Notes: generated from the sequence alone by a model not told the origin. A stretch of DNA of 64,000 nt from Plutella xylostella (GCF_932276165.1 NC_063983.1:937501-1001500); one strand, 5' to 3'; shown: positions 9,801 through 19,928, numbered from the stretch's first letter. Numbers and translations are program-made.

Positions 9801-10799
9801 AGTACAGCCACTTTCAATAATTTTACTGACAGATAGCAAGTTTGTAGCTAAGTCCGGTACATAAAGAACATCTTTTACCTGTATGTTGTTGAGCGAACTG
9901 TTTGGGCCCTTCACCCCTATGATAATGTTCCCAGTTGATATAACTTTTAGCACCTTATCATCTGCCACTCGCACATGGGGTACCTTGGGTGCCGTCTCAT
10001 TTTCCAGCCACACTCGATGTCTACACATATGTGCAGATGCTCCAGAATCAATATACCAGTTGTTTTCATCGTTAACTGAAACAGCTGAAAAAGCAGCTAC
10101 AAAACTGGTATTAGTATTTTGATTACCATTCTTTTTGTTCTTATTTCTACAAAACTTGCTATAGTGACCATATTTGTTGCAATTAAAACAGCGGGGACCT
10201 TTTGATTTTCCTCTAGAATTTTCTCCATATTTATGTACAATGAGTGCTGAATTCTCAGTCGGCTTAATGTTTACATCCTGTAAAATCTTAGTTTTGACCA
10301 AGTCTGCTGTTATGGAAGTGCCCGAGCTTTCTAATGCCATGAGCATAGGTTTATATGACTCCGGCAGCCCAGCTAGTAACAATGTACCCAGCCATTCATC
10401 ATCCACTTTGAAGTTTATGTTACGGAGCTTGTGTGCAGTGGACATAATTTTATTTACGTAGTCCTCAACACTTGAACTGCTATCTAAAGTGGTTGTTATC
10501 AGAGATTTTAGTAAGCCAACCTTTCGTGTAAGACCTGAGTCGCTAAAAGCTTGTTGCAAATTGAGCCATACCTCCTTAGAAGTGGTGCATTCCTCGATGT
10601 GAACATAATTTATCGGGTCAACTAGCAGGATTATCTTCGACTTTGCCTTTTTGTCCTTCTTCTGGTCAACATTGGTTCCTTCAACACACTCCCAGAGCTC
10701 TTCATGCTCTAAATATGTTTGTACTGCAAACTTCCAGGTCGAGTAGTTGTCACGGCCAATTAATTTGTCGATGCTGAATGCACTTGCATTTGACGACAT
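6867..10799 (-). CDS. Copia Gag-Pol polyprotein
   Basis: 1310 residues, no interruption. Gag (UBN2-type, MSSNASAFSIDKLIGRDNYSTWK...) covers about 1-200. A CCHC knuckle CFNCNKYGHYSKFC is at about 203-216. The aspartic protease active site is DSGASAHM near 250. Integrase has an HHCC zinc-binding module (HQRMGHINYND...CTSCLEGK, about 383-425), then the catalytic Asp in VHSDVCGP (about 447), Asp in RSDNGKEY (about 508) and Glu in PEQNG (about 541). Reverse transcriptase has KWVYKTKRNENGEIVKYKAR and YVDDLLFF (about 983). RNase H begins at YCDADWASN, with CDNQSTIKL. The polyprotein assembles virus-like particles, copies the RNA and integrates the cDNA. The start ATG is the first in frame, 157 bp past the 5' LTR. 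No Gag/Pol frameshift is needed. The end runs into the 3' LTR. Confidence 0.96.
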   Translation of the reverse strand: MSSNASAFSIDKLIGRDNYSTWKFAVQTYLEHEELWECVEGTNVDQKKDKKAKSKIILLVDPINYVHIEECTTSKEVWLNLQQAFSDSGLTRKVGLLKSLITTTLDSSSSVEDYVNKIMSTAHKLRNINFKVDDEWLGTLLLAGLPESYKPMLMALESSGTSITADLVKTKILQDVNIKPTENSALIVHKYGENSRGKSKGPRCFNCNKYGHYSKFCRNKNKKNGNQNTNTSFVAAFSAVSVNDENNWYIDSGASAHMCRHRVWLENETAPKVPHVRVADDKVLKVISTGNIIIGVKGPNSSLNNIQVKDVLYVPDLATNLLSVSKIIESGCTVKFNEKGCIIRNSNGEIAATADRVNGTYRLNTNLHQALSSVTSKGDSNFLWHQRMGHINYNDLDKLQICAEGMKLSTQKEDAACTSCLEGKQTRQPFNHGGSRASELLELVHSDVCGPMENKSIGGSRYFLTFIDDYSRKVYVYMLTHKSEALEKFKELKNQVENELNRKIKILRSDNGKEYVNHSFHNFLRSAGIIHQTSNPYTPEQNGLAERMNRTLVEKAKCMIFNACLQKEYWAEAISTAAYIVNRSPCRGLSSDATPYEVWTGSKPNISHMKVFGCRAMVHVPKERRQKWDPKSRELIFVGYSDTTKGYRFIDPKNKRVIMSRDVVFLEDTVQQTKISIETDNVKDKTCTNERYQSNTTCTPSKPAAVEIVHTHDDNRAPLNVSVADATIEVSSSSDEFEDTDYVPSRPLSPSTNVTVRTRRQLREQADQSDPVSYMCLSNESAMSVLDCDPQSTEEALKSELAQQWRDAMDVEYESLLENDTWILTDLPKGKRAIPCKWVYKTKRNENGEIVKYKARLVIKGYKQRKDIDYQEVFAPVVRYTSLRFLVATAAKYDLKVHQMDAISAFLQGDVEEELYMTQPPLYEKDSKSVCHLKKSIYGLKQASRQWNIKLNAALQDIGLSRSKVDPCIYYCINENDILFITLYVDDLLFFYSREGTVNTVKEKLTQKFKMKDLGEARFCIGLKITRKEDEISLDQSLYIEKILQRFGMAESKAVNTPCDVSMKLIPAKSDDEVRTDIPYHEAVGCLLYLSQGTRPDITYAVNMLSRFNSKPTKEHWIALKRVLRYLKGTSNMKLTYKKNEENVVGYCDADWASNIEDRRSCTGHVFLFQGAAISWASKRQLTVALSSTEAEYMSLTSAVQEALWLGQLHRELWSEQTDQPFIMYCDNQSTIKLSGSDVYHARSKHIDVRYHFIREKVSSRKIEVHYKSTDEMAADVLTKGLHRTKHEFCCKAMGLRSGEDDGKMERNSS
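6898..6906 (-). other. Polypurine tract (PPT) of the copia element
   Basis: On the minus strand AGGAGAGGA directly abuts the 3' LTR. It primes plus-strand synthesis. It lies within the coding frame, encoding part of the C-terminal RSGEDDG. Confidence 0.85.
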
Positions 10800-10943
10800 G
10801 TCTTGATTGTATTACAACAAATAACTTAAATGTCCTGTTTGCTGAAATTTCGGCAATCAAGTTGTGCCGGCCGGCGGACAATAATGTTATCTCGTGATAT
10901 TTTTGCAATCACGCACTTAATACCTGAAATTTGTTAAGAACCA

Positions 10944-10956
10944 CGCTCTGCTACCA
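10944..10956 (-). other. Primer-binding site complementary to initiator tRNA-Met 3' end
   Basis: On the minus strand TGGTAGCAGAGCG starts at the first base after the 5' LTR. It pairs with CTCTGCTACCA, the 3' end of animal initiator tRNA-Met, the usual copia-group primer. Confidence 0.88.
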
Positions 10957-11171
10957 TGTTGGAATTTAATACAACTATTATTTATTTAATTACTGTGGTA
11001 AATACAGAGAAAACTCAATTAAACTTTTAATAGGTTATTTATTACGACCATTACTTGACGCAGAGAAAAATCAAGTAGTGACAGTAGTGACATTGACGTG
11101 ACAGCTGACATCGACATGACAGCTCATTGACGTTGACGTTTCATGATGAGTTGCGTTCCATTTTTCCATCA
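10957..11171 (-). repeat. 5' LTR of the copia element
   Basis: 215 bp, TG...CA, identical by eye to 6683-6897. On the minus strand it supplies promoter and RNA start. The TGAC-rich block sits near its upstream edge, as an enhancer would. ATTGT follows at 11172-11176. Confidence 0.96.
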
Positions 11172-11176
11172 ATTGT

Positions 11177-12159
11177 AAGTTTGACGTGTGTGTCTGTAGT
11201 TATATGGCAGTACTTAAATAAATGGGAGAAATTAATGGAAATTTTACTACTGTTTGTTTTTGTTTGATAGAGGTGACAGTGATGGTCGAAGAGAGCTAGA
11301 ACTCCCACAACTTATCGTATCAACACTGTAGTATATTTAAAATATGCTAAACAGAAGTTGATGACATTATTAAATATTTATTTAACAGATGCAAAAATAG
11401 TATTCGACAACGCTATAAACATCTTTTTAAACCGGATAAACCGTAAATTTTCTAGCGTCATACGAGTAAAACCCCAAGTGTATCAGCCCCGTATGATCCT
11501 GGCCAGTTCAAGTGTGTGACATGATCAATATGATCCTGAAATATCCGTATCCGCTGTGAGCCGGAGAGTCGGCCAGTGCAGAGGCAAGTGGCTAGTGGCC
11601 GGGACAGTAAGCGGATTAGTGTTGCTTTATCGCTCGACTTTGTAACTTGACCAATTTGATATATTTTTAGGTTTTAAGCTTCTAACTAAACGCCTGCTAG
11701 TTTACTCTTAGCTCTTCAAATGATCATTTATAAAACTAGGTACCAATTTTCATATGCTATAGGAAGATATTGTGTGGAAAGGCTTATTTATCCTTAACGA
11801 TGTAAAATAAATAATATTGTACATTTTGCCCAAAAATAGAACCCAAAAAACTGAAATGGAAAATGTCGGACACCAGACTTCAATCCTTTGAATAATCCCC
11901 GCGCCGGGAACATTGACAAATGAAATTTTAAACGGATTATACTTGCAAAGGTCACAATTGTACCCACATACGTACAAACGTACATACAAGTAGGTAGCTG
12001 GGCGCTTGGCACGTGTAAAGTTCAAGAAGATTAGCATTTTACATTAAATGCGATGACCGGAATATGTCCCATGTATCTAAAAGATAATACTTATTATGTC
12101 CAACCCGCCAACGGGCCGCGTGGAGATTATGGCAACTATCATCCAGTCTATAAGCAAGC
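11177..12159. other. Intergenic, no recognised gene
   Basis: Contains short frames on the minus strand (11750-12037) with no domain or signal. A GC-richer patch at 11480-11640 looks unique in the window but carries no clear gene signal. Confidence 0.35.
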
Positions 12160-12430
12160 CTATGTCCTGTAGTGGACAATTTAGAGCCTGTGTGTGAATG
12201 TGTATCTACAAGGATTTTCTTACATACGTAATACGCGACTGTAATCTCAGAAGGGGTAGGCAGAGGTGACTCGCAAGCGAACCACCCGCTTTTCACTGTA
12301 CATGTTTACTCACGCGGGCGCAAGCCGTATCGCCGCATTTTTGTAAGAAGGAAATAAAATACGGCTGGGGATCAAACCCGGACCTTCGGTGAAGCAGTCA
12401 GAGTCTATCTGCCTCCTCAGGTTAAATTAG
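12160..12430 (-). repeat. tRNA-derived SINE-like repeat, degenerate
   Basis: On the minus strand a box-B-like GGTCCGGGTTTGATCCCC is at about 12367-12384. Downstream CACCTCTGCCTACCCC (about 12252-12267) matches the body of the SINE at 21354-21603. The box A end is weak and no target duplication was found, so borders are approximate. Confidence 0.5.
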
Positions 12431-12624
12431 AGTTAATATTAGCCAGCCGGTCACGAGTGGTGTGACTATTTGCCGTCGCCGCCACCATCACTCGATTAGC
12501 ATAAACTGTTTGCCCTTAGAGCATTGAAGAGCTGTTTACTGTAACGTGTTTATGATAATTGAACTGTGCGATGATAGTTTGTTGTACTGTAACTAATAAT
12601 TATGATAGGAATGTAAGTAAGTAT

Positions 12625-12709
12625 GTACATTCAACAGCAATGAAAAAGTTCCATCTGCCATTAACGTCCCATATTTATCACTGGAACTTTTTCATTGCCC
12701 GTGAGTGTA
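12625..12709. mobile_element. Short mariner-type MITE (GAAAAAGTTCC family)
   Basis: An 85-bp unit with TA at both ends. CAATGAAAAAGTTCCA on the left is inverted as TGGAACTTTTTCATTG on the right, ending GCCCGTGAGTGTA. Longer relatives are at 25770-26584, 41296-41504 and a half copy at 35185-35330. Confidence 0.7.
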
Positions 12710-13071
12710 TTATGAATGAGTTGAAATTCGGACAAAAATACTTTTGACTACAATTGCCACGTAAAAGTATTTTTAGCTGATGCTTTCAGTTAAAAGAAAA
12801 GAACATAATTAATAATTAATTTAATGTATAAATCCAACAATACCATAATATTTACAGCGTTTATATTCACATTATAGTACTTGGACAATGCACATGCTTT
12901 TGAACAAGACCGACAATTCTATAGTTTTAGTGTCATTAAATGTATTATATTCTATACAATAGTACTTACATCTTAGATATAACTGAGTTGATAGATAACA
13001 AGGAAATAAAAAAAAAGGTTTCTACTAAATAATAAAACAACGACTCTCTTCCACCTCATGAGACATTGAAC

Positions 13072-13887
13072 TCACACAGACAAAAGGCGATACAGATTGC
13101 GCGCATCAGAATAGATGATGTTACTCTCATCATCAAAAGTCAATCCGAGGACGTCAGCAATATCGATCAGTTTCGTCGCTTCCCTCATCCCATGTACCTT
13201 GAATATACCCTCATCAGTACACGCGTGGACTACTCCATATTTGTCTCTCGCCAACACATAGAACTTTGGATCATCTTGGATTAAAACAGCGGTATTCGTA
13301 CCGTCTTCCACTCCGTACAGTCCTGTACTGTTAATGAAGATCAGGTTATCCCGCTTGTCAAACACAAACTGATGGACTGAAATGTCTTCTAGCGCTTTCA
13401 CTGGTCTGATGGTCTTGTTGGTGTATCTGTACGAGTTGAGGCTTGGGAACCGGATGTAGTACAGCTCCCGGTGGTACATTAACCACCAAATATCCAAGCC
13501 TTTGAAGGCAAGTTTCTTGAGCGATTTTTTAGCTGGTTTGAATTTGTAGATGCCGTGACCGCCCCCGAAGTAGACATCACCGTTGTCTCTGTCAGTTGTC
13601 ATGGCGTATGCGTCTTTAATTCCTTTCAGCATAGAGGTCTTCTTGGTTTCCAGTTGGATGGTTGCCGGGGAGTATTCTCCGTTGCCGATATCGAAGCTGA
13701 AATACAGGGTGTTGTTGTGAACGGTCATCTGGTTGGGGCTGTGGGCGACCGTCAGTAGAAGCTCCTTTTTGTAACATTCTTCACCCTCTGTATCTCCACC
13801 AACACTTCTGTAATCACAATTCTCCGCATTGGTCACTACAAGAGTTTGGAACAACAAGTAGACGTAAAACAGAATTTTAAACTTCAT
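13072..13887 (-). CDS. Ommochrome-binding protein-like secreted protein
   Basis: 271 residues in one exon. I chose the Met at 13887, not the upstream in-frame Met at 13932, because it begins a clear signal peptide (MKFKILFYVYLLFQTLVVTNA, 21 residues; mature start about ENCDYRS). The rest is a set of repeated beta-rich segments of about 40-50 residues with motifs such as NNTLYFSFD, GDVYFGGGHGIYKF, ELYYIRFPSLNSYRY, NLIFINSTGLYGV and YGVVHACTDEGIFKV, as in six-bladed propeller proteins. Length and pattern fit the Manduca ommochrome-binding protein family (about 270 residues), which binds kynurenine-derived pigment in haemolymph. Ligand and tissue for this copy are inferred. Such genes often occur in tandem families, but no second copy is present here. 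A weak ATTAAA lies about 250 bp downstream on the minus strand. Confidence 0.85.
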   Translation of the reverse strand: MKFKILFYVYLLFQTLVVTNAENCDYRSVGGDTEGEECYKKELLLTVAHSPNQMTVHNNTLYFSFDIGNGEYSPATIQLETKKTSMLKGIKDAYAMTTDRDNGDVYFGGGHGIYKFKPAKKSLKKLAFKGLDIWWLMYHRELYYIRFPSLNSYRYTNKTIRPVKALEDISVHQFVFDKRDNLIFINSTGLYGVEDGTNTAVLIQDDPKFYVLARDKYGVVHACTDEGIFKVHGMREATKLIDIADVLGLTFDDESNIIYSDARNLYRLLSV

Positions 13888-14288
13888 TGTAGAATTTTCT
13901 TGCGATATGTGACATGGAAAGTTTATGGTCACTTTAGTAGGTCAACACTGGTTAAAGTAATTCAGATTTCTTCATTTTGTAGTATTTTTCTAAAGATGAA
14001 CAAATAGACGGCGAGACAACTGATTTCAGACTGCGAGAACCCACAGTTGTTTTCTCAATTGTTTAGATAAATAATAGTATTGAAATGTATGTTTGTTTGT
14101 GATTTGTATAATAAACATTTGTGAGAAGTTAAATCATTTCAGATGATCTCTACTAGATGTATAAACGTATGCGTGATTGTAGTTCAATATTTCATTCTTC
14201 ATTATGGATTGTGAATAAAACATTTATTGTTTTGAAACTTTAGGTAATACGGGATATAATACGCATCATCTCACCTTCACTCACGAGC
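13888..14288. other. 5' flank of the ommochrome-binding-like gene
   Basis: Presumed promoter and 5' UTR region on the minus strand. There is no strong TATA box; CATAAA (minus strand) near 13920 is the closest AT motif. The remainder shows no feature. Confidence 0.3.
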
Positions 14289-14482
14289 TATGGTCCACAC
14301 ATCACCATCACGTCCCCACTGCTGGGGCACGATTCTCCTTTCAGGGAAGGGCCTAGTCCACCACGCTGGTCTAGTGCGGGTTGGTGGACCCCAACAAAAG
14401 CAAGCTTGTGCTGAGAGAGTTGTTGGGTAAGTGGCCAACCCGACTGTCAGATGTTTTCAAGCTGTCCGAAGGCCTCTGACTA
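14289..14482 (+). repeat. Interspersed repeat with CACGCTGG/GTGCGGGTTGG module, copy 1
   Basis: CACGTCCCCACTGCTGGGGC, then GGCCTAGTCCACCACGCTGG, TAGTGCGGGTTGGTGGACCC and CAACCCGACTGTCAGATG recur at 45729-45918. A shorter inverted form occurs in the SINE at 18534-18868 (AACCCGCAATGGACCAGCG). The family is common in Lepidoptera but its class is not determinable here. Confidence 0.7.
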
Positions 14483-15971
14483 GGCTTCACGATTGCTGCT
14501 GCAACAGCAACGGGACCACGTGATGAGGAGGCTTAAGGAAACGCCCGGAAAACAACCACTTGAAATCGGTCACCCGTCCAATAAAACATTCATCATACTT
14601 TAATTCGTCATAAGTACTCAGAAACATATAGTAATCATATAATAAAGGTAGCAATATCATTAAAAGTAACGTACGCAGATTCGCCACTCGAATTCTCAAC
14701 TACTTATTATGTAGGGTGCAGAATGAGCCCTAAAAAGTAATGGCATATTACATTATTTCATGCCCTGTTACAGGAATATTACGCTCGTGTGGGCGTCTCT
14801 TTGGGTAATATAAAAATCTGAATTCACAATTGTTATTTAGAGTAAACGGCGCTTTGTGCGTTGGCATCAAGATGTAATTTGTTCTGCTTTGTTTTGTTTC
14901 ACTTGCGAAGAAAAACATCTAAGGGAAATCTGCGACGAAATCCAGAAGAAACTGTTTACGATCAAAATGTCCTGAGAAATCGATGAAAATACTCTTCTGC
15001 CCGTGCCCGATGACCGACAGATATATATGTATACTTACATACTAATACCATAGAATAACGAGTACTGATCAAGTTTTTGTATGCGTTACACTCTGATTGC
15101 TTTATTGTAATCAGTAACTTTATATTCGATTGTAAATTGGGCATTATGCGTTTATTTATCACCACTGCAGGGGTTTTAACTATAGTATGTTATGTCAGTT
15201 TACTGAATAAATCTTCAAATCAACCCCTTCGTCTCAACACGCAATGCACGTTGACATATTTATGTTTTCCTTCACTGTAGCGTAAAACGTATAACACGAC
15301 TCAGATTGCACGCTCCAATGAATATGTATGGGACGATGCGGCGCCGCCTTCATATAGATTTAAATGGCCACACACTGAAAATAGAAGAGAAATTCTTACA
15401 ATTTCTCGTGATATGTGATTGGCGACTACGAAGATTTATTAACTGTGAAATTTTAGACGGGAAATACGCACTTAAAAAAAAAGTTTTTTTCAGTTTTCGC
15501 TTATTAAAATGTGTTGAAACTTTCATGGATAATCTTTTGCTGCTCACTGCTCGCTCACTGAAAATAAAGTTTCAAATAAATATGGAAAAGACGTATCTTC
15601 ATGTTCTAGAGAAACTGAAAAAAAAAAATATATTTAAAAGAAAAACTTGATCGCTACGTTGCGCGTTGGCGTTGATTAGATCGAGCCGTTAATTAAGCCT
15701 AGGTCTTTGGAGCTTTAGTCAATATTCAGTAATTAGGTAAGTTTTCGTTTTACTAACTAACTTTTTTTATTTACTTAACTACTTATTTTTGTGTTGTTTC
15801 TGTGTATAATATTTTTGTTGTCTTTCCGTTACTAACCGGTGTATTACTTTGAAGAGCTTCTTGGAAACTGATCCTTACATGTTTTTTAAAACAACATAAG
15901 TTTATAACACTGTTACTAATCAAGAAAGCTCCTGCTGTGGACTATTTATTGGTCATGTGTGTGTATATATG

Positions 15972-15975
<4 letters not shown>
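14483..15975. other. Intergenic, no recognised gene
   Basis: Several short frames on both strands (for example 15306-15650) lack domain, signal or codon-bias support. CCATAGAATAACGAGTACT at about 15049-15067 is shared exactly with about 20773-20791, so this segment contains a short dispersed sequence. Confidence 0.35.

Positions 15976-16006
<31 letters not shown>
15976..16006. repeat. (TG)n microsatellite
   Basis: About 15 uninterrupted TG units. They account for the Val/Cys-rich shadow frames there. Confidence 0.95.
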
Positions 16007-16009
<3 letters not shown>

Positions 16010-17899
16010 GTCGCAACACTCAGAGAAGCCTCCTGGATTAAAACTTGGCAATTGTCGCCGTGGTTTCTTGGCTCCTGGCGCGATGACGGAGATATGCAAA
16101 AAGGCCTCGAAGTGGGCTCATGTGGTATTCGAAGTACCTCCGTAATTGTCTGCACAGCGGTAATTTTGTTAATGTTACGATTGTTACGAGTACAAGTTAG
16201 AATAAACGAAATAATGAATGAATCAGTGACTACAACATTATATTTTAATTTAGGAATTATGAACAGACGGATACGAGTAGGCTATCTAGTGTTTTAAGTG
16301 TAATTCAAACCAACATACATATACATACGAGTAGGTAAATTTTACGACATCTATCCTCTTTTGATATGGTTAAAAAAGTTGTAAGACTCCACAAACAAAT
16401 TACAATTGATGAACAAGCAGACCCGATACGCGAAACCATTCAAAGCAGAACTTGGAGCTCAGTGGAAGGTTTAATTAAAGTTGCGCCGGGGGGCGGCGAG
16501 TTGAGCGCTATCTCGCGAGGGAATGGTGACAGGTTCGATTCCAACTTCAGTTGGAACTGGCTCAGGATTCACAGTGCTTGTGAAAGTGAGTTCTTCTGAA
16601 AAGGCATTCGAAGTAACTGAAACTACAACTTGTAACTTTTTAATCATCGGTGCTTAAAAATGAATCTTTATATTTTATATTGTACTTACATTGAGTACAC
16701 TGTATTTATTTCTACCACAGGTAAAAACCAATGCAATGCTATAGAAGATAACAATTTAAGATTGTTTTGAGGAAATGGTAATTTGGTAAGTAATTGATGA
16801 GTCAATGATGATTGTTATCAATGTCAAAATTTTCGTTGTTCTGTCTCGACTCTACACTACACGACACGATGGTACGAACACTTGGCAGCAGATGTCTGGA
16901 CAAGAGCTAGACAACGACCTAGACTGGCTAGTTCGCAAATATGCTATTGAATCTGTCCAAAATTATGTTTGAAAATTTATATATTCCTACGACATAGGTT
17001 TATTTATAAACTATATCTATTTATATACCTAGGTATAGCTTCCGAAACAGCCTCAATATTTTATACACCCGCCGTTGTCGTTACTCGTTAGTCATATTTT
17101 TATAGCATAAGAATCGAAATTACCGCATCTGTACACCGTACGAGGAGTTTTTATCGCCCACTTCTAAGGCTTGTAACACACCGAATGTGCTCTGGAATGT
17201 ATTCAAATGCAGTAAGTGCTCGTTTTCTGGTTACGTCGAGACGTTAAAAATCGAGCTCGAAGTATAATGGCGGTGAGAAGGCATTCACGATGCAATTTCA
17301 CGTACATTTATCGACACACTGAGTTTCACGATACGTAATGGTGGAAATGCTACTCGAATTTTTAGTATAGAAGGAGCTAAATAAGAGCATATGCATATAG
17401 TGCATGTACTTGCATAGGTACTTGAGAGATTATAAATAAACAATGCAGGGAATTTACTTTTAATATTATAGGTAGGAGGTAAATTCTCGGTTTACAATTT
17501 GCCTATAAAACTTTGATAAACCTACTTCCATAAAAGACAATACTTATAAGACCCTACTAAAATGTATTTATTAAAAAAACGACGTTGCCCGCTTGTAGTA
17601 AGATCGTGGCGCACCTCAGAGAGAGCTACATAACTGAATCACTGTTGGAACCTTCGCCTAGGTTCGCTAGGCACAAAGGAAATAATGAAAAGACGTTTAT
17701 AAAAATAACCTCTATTCTTTCCTTTATAGTTTTTATCTCTTGCGAAGCTGGCGCTTACATTATTTATGGCCTAAGGCTAGATGTAATTTCCTTCAAGAAT
17801 ATACGGGGTCTATTAAGTTCATGAATAAATTTAACGGTAGAGGAAAGCTGGGAGGGAAATCATTTTTGGTATGAAATAAGTGGCCGGGAACCTTCCATA
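16007..17899. other. Intergenic, no recognised gene
   Basis: Low-complexity AT-rich DNA with a moderately GC-rich block at 16470-16600. Frames at 16366-16599 and 17585-17824 have no recognisable features. Confidence 0.3.
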
Positions 17900-17949
17900 A
17901 GGGTGCATCCACCAGCAGCGACGAGATATACAACTATGATGCGAAAATA

Positions 17950-18065
17950 AGAAATCTACTATACGAAATCATGTGACAGCTTCCAAGAATACTAAAATAT
18001 AATCCCTCGTACAGCTACATATTTTAGTATTCTTGGAAGCGTTCACTTACGTATAGTAGATTTCT
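17950..18065. repeat. 116-bp imperfect foldback
   Basis: AGAAATCTACTATACG on the left pairs with CGTATAGTAGATTTCT on the right. CTTCCAAGAATACTAAAATA and its complement form the inner arms. The central 18 or so bases are unpaired. It lies inside the outer element at 17900-19515 and may be its subterminal structure. Confidence 0.7.
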
Positions 18066-18106
18066 ATGCGATGCGCTATGAAGATACTTCACCGCGCCGA
18101 AAATTA

Positions 18107-19219
18107 GGGTCCAGCCAGACTCGTCCCATTCCACACTCGACCCGGCCACACTCGACCCGAATTTCTAAAATACGATATGGTCTAGGTACTTTTGTTGAAA
18201 TGTATGAAATGTACTGTCAGCCACAAGAGTTTTTTTACTGAAATTATAGTTAGGTGTTTTATGTGCTGATTAATTCAAACAAAAGTAATAATTTGTACTT
18301 TTAATCATTTATTTATCATTTTCTATAAACATTATTAGTAGGTAACACATGTTTTGAATTATAAACGTAATAAGTAATAATAAATATTAACAAAATAAGT
18401 AACTATTAATAATTATGTGTGCTAAAATCACAGTTACACAAAATATCTTTACATTGAAATATGTATAAAATCCTTTTTATAAAATTCGTTTGCTGTTTAT
18501 AAAATTATATTTACTTCGCAGTAGCCCTTGCTTCGAGAGCGGTGGTAGCTCAGTCGGGTAAGCACCCGCTTCTCACGCCAGAGATGCGGGTTCGATCCCG
18601 GCGCTGACATGTACCAATGAGTTCTTTTAACTTAACTACAATATATACCATCGCTCTTACGGTGAAGAAAAACATCGTGAGGAAACCTACATATCTAGAT
18701 CTAGCACATCTAGATATGTGAACCCACCAACCCGCAATGGACCAGCGTGGTGGGAAATGGTCCAAGCTTAGGAAGGCAGTTTAGACCTTGGGCATATGCA
18801 CAAAGGTTTCATTCGAGAGAGCCAGGTGCAGGTACTTACACCCCCACAGAGAATAGAATAGAATAGAATAGCCCTTGCTTATCAAATGCATAAATAACAA
18901 TACAAGTAAGTGCGCGAAAGAGATGGATGCAGGCCATCCAAATCTTGACCATTGTTATCGATAACCCGTTTATTTCAGGCTAAAACAATGAGAAGGGTAA
19001 ACTACCTCTCTCTGTTACTGAGGTCAAACTTAGGCTAGTTTAGTCAACATATTTCTTAAATTTAAGTGATAATCACTTTATATGCAATCAATTAAGAAAT
19101 CCATAAACATTTTCTGTCGACTGTACTTTGCGATAAGAAAAAAAATACAAACAAAATGAACCTTATCGAAATTATGAAATTCGGGTCGAGTGTGGAATGG
19201 GACGAGTCTGGCTGGACCC
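18107..19219. mobile_element. Nonautonomous DNA transposon with 38-bp TIRs and 8-bp target duplication
   Basis: The left end GGGTCCAGCCAGACTCGTCC... and right end ...GGACGAGTCTGGCTGGACCC are inverted over 38 bp without mismatch by eye. GAAAATTA is duplicated at 18099-18106 and 19220-19227. An 8-bp duplication points to hAT or P-type transposases; the GGG-starting ends do not decide. The left TIR carries an extra 15-bp partial repeat (GGCCACACTCGACCC). No transposase frame remains. A SINE sits inside; without it and its duplicate the element is about 766 bp. Confidence 0.88.
18534..18868 (+). mobile_element. tRNA-derived SINE with 12-bp target duplication
   Basis: The head has a Pol III box A (GGTAGCTCAGTCGGGTA) and box B (GGTTCGATCCC) in tRNA-like spacing. 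The body includes AGGAAACCTACATATC and AACCCGCAATGGACCAGCG, and the end is (GAATA)n. TAGCCCTTGCTT flanks it exactly (18522-18533 and 18869-18880). The tRNA-like head is not a tRNA gene, because no clover-leaf 3' acceptor stem follows. A reverse copy lies at about 25160-25393. Confidence 0.93.
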
Positions 19220-19515
19220 GAAAATTAGCTGTACGTGAAATATGCTTGCACATAATATTATTTTATGTAGCTGCGCCACTAGTGAAGGTTCATACCATGG
19301 ATCCAAAGCTTGCACCTATAACAAACTTCCTTCCATATAAAAAAAAACTAATCTCGCATCCATAACAAACAACCTTCCATATAAAAACACATATAATTAT
19401 CATAGTTGAATCCATTTCCACCAGTGCTAAGCTACAACCTGCCACCATGTCTACTAATTAAACAAAAGCATCCATAGCAACGTTTAGCACAGCATATCGC
19501 TGGTGGAAGGACCCT

Positions 19516-19928
19516 TATTCTGGCACGTACTTCAGGATGCATGGAGCGCGTAGTTCGTTTCAGCAGCTGTGTTATGTAATATGTAAAAGCATGGTTAAAC
19601 TTTTAAGTTGCTGAACTATCAGGTAACAGATAGATGACTTTCAAAAAGTATATTTATTTTATCTTTTCATGATGCTCTATTTACTGTGTTATCCTTTGTC
19701 TCAGTTATAGAAATAGGCAGTGGATGTTTATTGATATCTTTAGTCGAGAGTTTTACTTTACTTTGGGTAAACTGAAAACTGAATGTCTATCGTCGGAAAT
19801 AAACGAATTTTTTCAACCCTCATATTATATATTATATAATTCGGAGCTTCAATTTTACACCCTGTATATTGACGATCGTAATAAGGGTGACATTTTTCAC
19901 AAGAAAGGTACTTTTTCATTTTTATATA
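19516..19928. other. Intergenic, no recognised feature
   Basis: AT-rich; nothing recognised. Confidence 0.3.

Larger units (their letters stand above)
6683..11171 (-). mobile_element. Complete Ty1/copia LTR retrotransposon, very recent insertion
   Basis: Two 215-bp direct repeats (6683-6897 and 10957-11171), each starting TG and ending CA, bracket one 1310-codon frame. They are flanked by perfect 5-bp duplications ATTGT (6678-6682 and 11172-11176). By eye the LTRs have no differences, so insertion is recent. Primer-binding site and polypurine tract each abut an LTR. The domain order Gag-protease-integrase-RT-RNase H defines Ty1/copia. Every part needed for retrotransposition appears present, so the copy may be autonomous. 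Confidence 0.97.
17900..19515. mobile_element. Nonautonomous DNA element, host of a nested insertion stack
   Basis: AGGGTGCATCCACCAGC at the left and GCTGGTGGAAGGACCCT at the right are imperfect terminal inverted repeats flanked by TA. Its interior holds a foldback (17950-18065) and the 8-bp-duplication element at 18107-19219, which itself holds a SINE. Removing the inner element leaves about 490 bp. The ends are only about 17 bp and two positions differ, so this outermost layer is less certain than the inner ones. Confidence 0.45.

Noticed and set aside
13888..13932. Upstream start of the ommochrome-binding-like protein (15 extra residues)
   Set aside because: It would bury the signal peptide; the Met at 13887 directly begins a good hydrophobic leader.
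15957..16297. Frames rich in Val/Cys
   Set aside because: Created by the (TG)n microsatellite.
18541..18612. tRNA gene (box A and box B present)
   Set aside because: The tRNA-like head continues into a SINE body with (GAATA)n tail and 12-bp target duplication; no closing acceptor stem is seen.
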